64,000 nt of DNA from Conus ventricosus. Taxonomy: Eukaryota > Mollusca > Gastropoda > Neogastropoda > Conidae. The position numbers were made by a program, and so were the translations under genes. Location of the stretch: the NCBI GenBank assembly GCA_018398815.1, contig CM031610.1, positions 37,459,643 to 37,523,642 on the forward strand, in the 5' to 3' direction. Under the pieces are notes generated by a model that saw only the letters and a program-made list of their open reading frames with translations, searched no databases and was not told where the DNA came from. How positions within the stretch are numbered: the stretch's first letter is position 1; the number at the start of each line of letters is the position of its first letter. Below are positions 55,815 to 64,000 of this stretch, piece after piece.

Positions 55815-56939
55815 CGAGCCCGTGCATGAGTGTGTACACACAAACAGTGATACATAAATGCATGTACGCACAATACAAAATCAAACATGCACATGCACCC
55901 CTTTCTCCACCCTTTATTTCCAGCCCCAACCCAACGTTTGTTTATACGCATGCATACACGTAAGCATTGTCTATTTCTCTTGCATCCCAAACATATGTTA
56001 ATAATCACTTCTGAATGCATTACGGCTAAAGGCGTTTTCTCACACGACAAAAATGCATATGAACAAGCATTAGAAACACATGATCACGAGCACAAAACAC
56101 CCATCCAATCCAACCACCCCACCCCCACATACAAACACACCAGCACAGACGCATACTCACACACTTTCACAAAAACAAATTTCCTTCGAAGTGCCATCTG
56201 AGTGTTTCTGATAAATCTTCACAACAGCTAGTTCTGTAAAGTTTTGGAGGAAGATATCAATGAAGTGTACAGGTCATTTTCCCTAATCCTATTGTAATAT
56301 ATCTGTATAACGGATGATTGTAAAACCCAATTAAAGCATTGTGTATGTGAAAAGACAGACTGATTAAAAAAACAACAACACACACACACACTCAAACAAC
56401 CACACACAAAAAAAAATCCCGCCCATATAAACATTTGACATACATTACTGGATAATACTTGTCACTTAATGAGTCAGTTAAATCGGATCAACTGTGAAAT
56501 CCCACATGGATTCATAACACAATTATACAGTCAATGCTCGTAAGATTCACCGTACATAATATCATATATCATTCATACATGTGTATAGTATGTTTTCGGT
56601 AGTTAAAGCTAGTGAGCATCATACTGGCTGTTGTGAATATTCTTTGTTATTACATGAATACCCATCCAGAGACCATAACGGAATGAACTGGCTGTACTGA
56701 ATTAATTTAAACGGTGACCACACCAGCGCTGTGGTGGGTCGGTCTCCACCCCCATCCCTACCCACCCCCTTCCAAATACTATAAAAAGAAAAAGAAAAAG
56801 AAAAAAGAAAAAGAAAAGGTGCACACACACACACTGAGAGCGCGAATAAATAGAATCGTAAATAACGTCACTCACAGCCTGGACAAAACTAAGCGGCATT
56901 GTATTAAAACGATGAGTTAACGAAACAGTTTAGAAAAAG
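53201..56939. other. Intergenic, microsatellites, no gene recognised
   Basis: It includes a (GA)n tract (55471-55521) and CG/AC-alternating DNA (55711-55810). Short frames around 54920-55360 lack a recognisable domain. No element was classified. Confidence 0.55.
55711..55810. repeat. (CG)n/(AC)n alternating purine-pyrimidine tract
   Basis: CGCGCG blocks alternate with AC runs. Such sequence favours left-handed (Z) DNA in general; no function is implied. Confidence 0.85.
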
Positions 56940-57487
56940 GACCGAATGCAGCACTCCCTGTCCCCCTGCTCATCTTCCTCGTCATGCAGCCCTGGCATCG
57001 GCAGCAGTCCCCGTCTCTACGGCTGTCTCCTGCCTGCAGAACCCACCGGTCCAAATCAGCAACAATTCACACTAATGACAGGTACAGTGGAATGTGGGTC
57101 TAGGTGATAGGTGTGAAAGGATGAAGCGGGGTGGGTTCCAGGAAGGGGTGGTGGTGGAGGGGGGGGGGGGGGGATAGGGCGAAGGGATACTAGGAATGAG
57201 GCACAAGCGGTTCTCTCTAGAACGGGAAATAAAAAAAACGAATTTGTCTGTTCCCGTTGTGAAAGACAGGATTTTCATCTTTTCTCTCTCCCTGTGCCCC
57301 CACCATCTTTTTTTTTCTCTTCTTCTTCTTCCTTCAACATAAGCCTGCACTCACTGGCGTCTGATTGAAAGAAAATCTGAAAGCAAACTTTTCTCGCTTC
57401 AGATTTCCAGATCATGTTATGTCAGAACTTAGTACAAAGAAAAGTTCACCTGTGACACAACACTATCCAACTCTTAATTTGTAATGT

Positions 57488-57525
<38 letters not shown>

Positions 57526-58848
57526 GCGTGCGTGCGTGCGTGTGTTTGTGTGTGTGCATGCGTGCGTGCGTGCATGCGTGTGTGTGTGTGTGTGAGGGGG
57601 GTGGGTGGGTATGTACATGCAAGAATATGTGTCCCATATGCAATTCTTTATTGAGAGTGAGATAAATTCTTTACAATTTCATTTTCAATTTCATTTCTTG
57701 ATAAAATATTGTTTACAAAAACGGTGCTAAACCAGTTTAGATGCGTACATTTTTTGGTGGTTTTTCAAACAAAGAGAAATGGAAGAAAGACAGGTTTTGA
57801 TATCATCGTGCTTAATCAATTAATTCATTTACTGTTAGCATCCCTTTTCATCTGAATGGTAATTTTATCATCATATTTAAATGTGTTCAAAATCATATGA
57901 CTGAAGTCACTCCATATTTTGAAACGAGAGATCTGTTCATTTCCTTTCCGTTTTGTTTAATGATAGTTAAAGCTCAGTCATTGAAGAAAAGGGTTTGAGT
58001 CTGTTAAGCAATACGAGTCAAAGGATTTGTTTGTTTTCAGAGTTGTAGAATAACTCCAGTACCCGCTGCACATAAGATTTTTTTTAATCTTACTTGGGTC
58101 TTTATGCCATGCTACCAAGTACATGTTGGTTGAAAAAAAAAACCAGAAAGAAAACAGTAAAGAAATGAAAATCAGATAAGCAAACAAAGACAACGGCGAG
58201 TAGGTACGTTTTACCACGTTAGCATCAAATTAAATTAACCAACCGAAAATCAACAACGTAATAGTACGAATGATAATAATAACAACAACGTCAGCAACAT
58301 AATGTCCCATCAGGTATCCAACTTCATCTCAGTACCTGGTGTTGACAACGATTAAGAAAACAATAAAGAAAGTAGAAAAAATCAAATGAAACGGGATAAT
58401 GAGATATTAGAAAAACAAACACTAAAACAACAATTCAACGACAATGTGAAATTAACATTTGCAATATTTTTATCTATACAATTGAATCAAGTTCGCAATG
58501 AGCGCCATGCATAAAGCTGGGAACAGGAAAGGAGGACGAAGAAGAAAAAGACAGTTTTTAAACAAATACGATATTCAATGACACTGAATATCAATCACAT
58601 TTAAGTATTTTATAAAAAAAAAAAGAAGTCCAAAACTGGTGGAGATCTGCTAGTATCATTCTCACCCTTTGCTTACTTTGCCAATTACTTCCCTGTACCT
58701 GTATATTTCATCCATTGTTTATGACGTTTAAAATACAACACAAAGATTATTGCTTAGCGATTTAATTGGTGGCCTAATGGGGGAAAACACTGTAATATGC
58801 GCCGAGGGAGATGAATGAAAGAGGGAAATGGTAGTGGGAGTTGAGTAT

Positions 58849-58882
<34 letters not shown>

Positions 58883-59859
58883 TGCGTGTGTGCCGTAGCG
58901 GCAAAGGGATTGTAACAATGTCCTGGAATGTTTGAACAAAAATGAAGAATTGAAATGATTAAATATGTTTAAAATCATCTGTAATCAATATGTGCCTTTT
59001 GGATATACAATTTTTTAAAATCATTTATGATTTATTACTATGTGTATATCGCTGCATGCGTCCACGGGCTTGAATGAAAGTGATAAATGGTTGTAGATTT
59101 TATCTGTCCATAGATCAGAAAGGACAGGATGAGACTCTTCGCCCCTTTCAAGTGAGAGTCCCACAGTGCATGCCAAAGGCATTCGCCACTTCCTGTTGTT
59201 CTGATTGGCTCTCTCTGCCTCCTGTAGGCTGTTTGTCACGCTTGGCCATCGACAGTGTCACACCGTTGAGTTTGAAGCACACACATGGCCAGTTCCGCAT
59301 TGTAAAGGCTATGTGTGCAGGCTGCGGGCTGACCTCACTGAACATCGAACAAGCATATGTGGCATACATACTTATCTGAGGGGGGGGGGGGGGGGGGGGG
59401 CAGGCATGTCAGTTGAATGATTCTGTCACAGTGCCTTGTGCCTGTAAGAGATTTATAACCTATGCGAGGGAATGGGACTTCACAAAGGCGAATAGCGGGT
59501 AGGTGAAGCAAGATTCTCACCCTCTCTCCGTCTCTGAAGACTGATGGCTTATGTCCATTGTAGAGATGCTACATTCAGTGGAAGCAAGAGGCACAGATAG
59601 GTAATATGGGGATAGAAAAACAAAACAAAACAAAATAAAGCAAATCAGCCAGCAAACAAAAGCAGACTTAGGAATCACTACACGCACAGCAAACAGGACT
59701 GTTTCCTCCACTAATTTAGTAAGAATGAACTTTAGATTATGTCAAGACTGCGAATGTAGAGTCAGAACAGGCCGACTTTTATCACGCCACAGACTACAGG
59801 CGTAGGGACTATAGACCCACAAAATTTAGCCGTGGCCGTGTATACGAGACGTACTATAG
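56940..59859. other. Intergenic, homopolymers and microsatellites
   Basis: It contains G runs at 57160-57173, 58850-58881 (32 bases) and 59380-59400, and a TG/CG tract at 57485-57594. A short - frame near 56945-57025 (LLPMPGLHDEEDEQGDREC then CIRSFF) could be a terminal exon but has no supporting context. Confidence 0.5.
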
Positions 59860-60500
59860 TTGGTCCCCATGGAATACTGGAGATCAGGACTTTGACAATG
59901 ATACTGAGCTTGGTGTGGCTGGATGTAAGACCTATAACTGTTAATTACCCAAAGGACTATCGGAGATCAGGGCTTTGACAAATATACAGAGCTTGGTGTG
60001 GCTGGATGTAAGACCTATAACTGTTAATTACCGAAGGACTATCGGAGATCAGGGCTTTGACAAAGATACAGAGCTTGGTGTGGCTGGATGTAAGACCTTA
60101 TAACTGTTAATTACCCAAAGGACTATCGGAGATCAGGGCTTTGATAGAGATACTGAGTTCGAGTGTGGCTGTGTATATGCGACCTATGATTATTAGTTAG
60201 CCATGGTTCACTGGAAATCGTTTATGACAGAGCTACTGAGCTTGTGTGGAGCTCTTTGTAAGAACTATGATCGTTAAATAGCCATGGATCAGTGGAAGCT
60301 GGGCCGTGGCAGAGCTGAACTTGAGTGTGGCTATATTTAAGAACTTGATTGCTAATTACCCATGGATGACCGGCGGCTGGGGCTACGACAGAGCTACTGA
60401 GCCTGTGTGTGTTTGTGTAGAATATGAGACCTCAGATTGCTAGTTCCTGATGGACTACTGGAGGTCAAGGCTATGACACAGTGACTGAAACTGTGTGTGG
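59860..60500. repeat. 83-bp tandem repeat, about eight copies
   Basis: The block GGAGATCAGGGCTTTGACA...GAGCTTGGTGTGGCTGGATG...TAACTGTTAATTACC recurs at steps of 82-84 bp (AGATCAG at 59881, 59964, 60046 and 60130). The last four copies are strongly diverged. Confidence 0.9.
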
Positions 60501-60944
60501 CTGTGCTGTATGTGAGACCTCAAAGGGCAGGTTCTGTGGACTACTGGCACTAAGACAATAATGAAAGAACGGCAGAAGGGGTGGCGCGGATGGGGGAGAG
60601 TGGAGGGAACAGGGCATGACAAGAAGGAATGATGCAATTATGTGGACAAGACGGAGCAGCAATTATGATGATAACAACAATGACTTAATGATAGTGTGAT
60701 CAGGTGTATTCAGATATACAAACTAGGATAATAATGAAAAAAAGGAACTTAGATTTCCTTTCTTTTCCCTCCCGTGTTTCTTTTTGTCGTACACTAAAGT
60801 AATTGAATTGTGGCTTCCAGGGATGGTGAAAGATTCCCCTGGCTGGTTGGTTCGGTAGTTGAGAACATATACATCTCTTGGTTCCACTGGCACCTTTGGA
60901 TTTATCAGTATTTTCCCTTATATCTGATGGCATTATATATTGTG

Positions 60945-61090
60945 CTTTCCGCTATATTCACAGCTATCCCCATAAGGGAAGATGACCCTTTGAGAGAAAG
61001 AGACATCTTGTGGCATATTGTTGTACATTCTGCTGCATTCACATCTGTCTCCATTAGAGAAAGATGATCTTTTAATAGAAAGAAGCTCAA
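60945..61090. repeat. 81-bp imperfect duplication
   Basis: Two copies of CATTCACA-CT-TC-CCAT-AG + GAAAGATGA-C-TTT-A-AGAAAG, offset by about 81 bp. Confidence 0.7.
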
Positions 61091-61499
61091 AAGAATAAAT
61101 CAGAAAGCTTCTTTCCACTGACAGATTATCTTTCCATATGAGTGTAAATATGGATTTAGCTGTGTATACTCTGAGACTTTTGGGGTATTTAGATATTTTC
61201 GGAAACTGACCTTGATCTTTGACAGAAAGAAGCTCTTGTAGTCACGGTTACTGGACAGGGTTTACGGAGAGGAGAGGATGCGAAGGGAAATCTTACAAAA
61301 AAACAGCTACGTCCCATCCCCCATCCCCAGCCACAGATAAGTAATGAGGTTGGAATGTTGTATTTAAACAAAGAATGAAAAGACAGATGATGACTCTTTG
61401 GCTGAATGTGAATGCAGCCTTTGAGGACATAATGATAATCCTATCTGATGGTACCATCCCAAGAAACACACATTCTGGAATGTGGCATGAAAATGCAAA

Positions 61500-62689
61500 A
61501 TTTAATCGTCAGAATGCGACAGTAGTCCCCAAAATGTTTTTCAAAAAAGCTCTTTGTTTCCTTTTTTGCATCTCTTCAAATTCAAACCCGGAATTTTTTA
61601 AAAGCGATGTTTCACAAAGGGGGACCCCCTCCCTACATAAAAAATCCCTTTTAAGGGCAGTACAAACCCAAAACGTTTGCGTAGGAAAAAAAACACCCAA
61701 GGGAAACGTGTTTGAGAAAGTCACAACTGAAGCCCTTGATAAACACGTAACCGTCAATTTTTCGAAAAAAGAATGTACCGAGCCCTGAAAAAAAAAAAGG
61801 AGAACCCAAAAATTTGAATAAATTGTTTCCGTTTGAGGACCAAAATGGGTAAACTTTTGTGATTTTAAAAGTTGAGAAACAGCTTCTCGCCCCCCCCAAA
61901 ATTTTTTTCTTTGCTTTTTTTTTTTTTTTTCTTTGTTCAAACCCAAATTTTTCAAACGGGCACACAAAAAAAAAAAATCCACAGTCTGTGTTGAGCGTTC
62001 GGAAATTTTAAAATTCAGACAGGCGGTAGGAAACAAAATCGCATTTCACCCGTGTGCTTCCTCTTCCCGGGACCCTTTTACCCCCTTTTGGGGTCACCGT
62101 TTTCCCTCTCTTTTTGTTTTCGAGATTTAAATTTTTTAAGGGAAATTAAAACTGCATGGTTTTTTTTCCTCAAATTTGCTTTTCGAGGAATTTTAATGGG
62201 GTCCCCAAGTGCAAGGTTTGGGGGTTTTCATTCTTGCCCGGGGAGGGGGGTGGTTTCCCATATTTTTTTTTTTAAATTTTTACACACAAACAAACAAAAA
62301 GCGTGACGTTTTTTATATTTATTTATAATATTTATAATTTTATTTATTTTTTTTATATATATATTTTTTATACTTGTTCGGTTTTACCTGAAAAAAAAAT
62401 TTCCCTTGTGTTTAAAAATTTTAGGGATAGCCTTCAAAAGCATCACGTTGGAGGTGGGAAAAACCCCACTGAGCTCATAGACCAAAACACTTGTAAGTCT
62501 TGCAGAGCCCTTTTTTTTTTTCCCCATGGGGTTTTTTAACCCTCGGAGACGCAGAAAATGCGGATGCCTGATTACAAGGGGTTTGGGGAGTTTCAAACTA
62601 AAACGACACCAAAAATTTCAAACAAATACTTGCCCTTTCCTTTTTGTAGGTTTGGAAAACTTCCAGACCTTTTTTTTATGGATTTATTT
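61500..62689. other. Homopolymer-rich sequence of doubtful quality
   Basis: From about 61500 runs of 4-9 A, T, G or C become very frequent, as in TTTTTTCCCC and GGGGTTTT, unlike the preceding DNA. No coding sequence is credible. This may be an unusual repeat or a poorly resolved sequence. Confidence 0.5.
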
Positions 62690-64000
62690 ATTTAAATCAA
62701 AAAAACATAATACGGGTTTTTTCAAAAAACCTTTTTGGGGGTTGCATTCTTCTTTAAAATGGGAAAAAACAGAGGAGGTAATTTACCCCTTTCCCCGGTC
62801 AATGAGGAGAAACCCCCAAATTTCGATTTTCGGTATATGGCCGGGTTTTGTTGGGGTTTCCCCCCTATTGGGAAAGGGGGTTCCCCCTTGGGTTTTAACT
62901 TGCGGAAAGGGTCATTTTTTAGAAACATTTATTTTTTTTTCCCCATTTAAAACTTGGGTTTTGGGGATGTTGGCGTTTTTTTAACCTCGGGTTTTGGTTT
63001 TCGTTTCTCCCCCTATTTTTTTCAAACTAGACATAAAAGCAAGCTTTTTTTATAATTCAAAATTTTTTGCAGTCATTGGCCACCAAGCTGCTTGGGGTTG
63101 CTGGAACGGGCGGTTTCTTATCCTTGGAATTTATTAGTTTGCTGTATTTTATTTCCCCTTTTGGATTCAATTTTCCCAAAAATTGCCCTCCCGCCTTTTT
63201 GTCTTAGAGGATTTCTTTTTATTTTTTTTACTTTTCACCCCGAAAATGTTTTTTTGTTTTTTTTCCTTTTTTGATTTTCTTTTGCTTTTAGATGGGCCCC
63301 CTTTTTGGGTTTGGTTTTTTTTAAAAAATCAAAAACATACTTCGGGATTGCACACCAACCTTTTTTGGGGTTGCATTCTTTTAAAATGAAAAAAAGGGAG
63401 AGGGGTCAAATTTCCACTTTCCCCGGGGCCTTTAGGAGGGAAAAACCCAAATTTCGAAATTTCGGTATTTGCCAGGGGGTTTTGTTAGTGGTTTCCCCCC
63501 ATTGGGGGGAGGGCTCCCCTGGGGGAATTTTTAAACTTGTGAAAGGGTCATTTTTTAAAAAGCATTTATTTTTTTTTTCCCCAAATTTTCCCTCTCAAAC
63601 AAATTCCCGTTTGTTAGGTGAATAATTTTACCATTTCAGAAAATGAATTTGGGTTTTTCCCCCCATTTTTCAATCTAAAACATAAGGCTAAGCTTTGTTT
63701 ATAATTCAAATTTTTTTGCCCGTCATTGCAACACCAAGCTTTCTCTGTAAGTTGCTGGAACGGTTTTCGGGTAATTATCCCTTTGGAAATTTTTTTAGTT
63801 TGCCTGTATTTTTGTCCCCTTGTGGATTCATTCCAAGAATTGCCCTCAGCACTTGGTCTTTTTGAGGTTTTCTTTTTAATTTTTTTTCTTTTCAAAAAGA
63901 AAAAGTAGTTGTTTTGCTTTTTATGATTTTTTTTGCTTTTAGGTTTGGCCCCTTTTGGGTTGGGTTTTTTTAAAAACAACAAACATACTACGGTATTGCA
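62690..64000. repeat. About 630-bp tandem repeat reaching the window end
   Basis: The sequence around GGGGTTGCATTCTT (62743 and 63372), the TTTCCCCGG...GGTATTTGCC block, AAAGGGTCATTTTTTA and CAAGCT...TTGCTGGAACGG all recur in the same order 629 bp apart, and a third copy starts near 63980. Copies differ mainly in homopolymer length. Confidence 0.8.

Noticed and set aside
56945..57025. Candidate terminal exon on - (acidic stretch ending CIRSFF)
   Set aside because: The acceptor is unclear, an in-frame stop lies just upstream and no partner exon was found; chance cannot be excluded.

Overview
This window is eukaryotic, almost certainly animal, nuclear DNA. It holds one spliced housekeeping gene with canonical GT/AG introns, very many (TG)n, (AC)n and (CT)n tracts, several satellite arrays, and pieces of Tc1, PIF/Harbinger, piggyBac, hAT/Dada-like, LINE and SINE elements. 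The repeat spectrum suits a lophotrochozoan such as a marine mollusc, but that is inference; no sequence search could be run.

Layout. Positions 1-2418 are three related satellite arrays (48-, 28- and 41-bp units; the last two have higher-order periods of 112 and 123 bp) with a 325-bp TIR element inserted. Positions 2836-7453 are a degenerate 29-bp minisatellite interrupted by a Tc1 element and a LINE 3' fragment. Positions 7454-13823 are a two-gene PIF/Harbinger transposon (DDE transposase on +, MADF protein on -, convergent). It is followed 161 bp later by its own 517-bp internal-deletion derivative (13985-14501).

The main gene, 18466-41671 (+), encodes pyridoxal kinase (PDXK, vitamin B6 salvage). 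It has two alternative coding first exons (18466-18585 and 23041-23184), each able to splice in phase 0 to nine shared exons, giving proteins of 316 or 324 residues. Its introns are crowded with mobile DNA. Intron 6 holds a 5'-truncated LINE with RNase H and a tRNA-derived SINE. Intron 8 holds a TIR element (33051-34650) and a piggyBac derivative (34919-37766) that is itself split by a second TIR element (35168-36980). Intron 9 holds a third (38853-40104). These three elements and the one at 681-1005 look like one family: TIRs starting CA, 6-7-bp target duplications, ACGGAA palindromes at the 5' end, and (in three) a GC-rich double hairpin near the 3' end. Each larger member keeps only an N-terminal zinc-finger reading frame.

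Downstream of PDXK the window is gene-poor: a broken Tc1 element (49850-51090), a degraded LINE RT fragment (about 52340-53200) and several minisatellites. From about 61500 the sequence is rich in homopolymer runs and contains a roughly 630-bp tandem repeat; sequencing or assembly quality there is suspect. No tRNA, rRNA, CRISPR array or prokaryotic feature was found.
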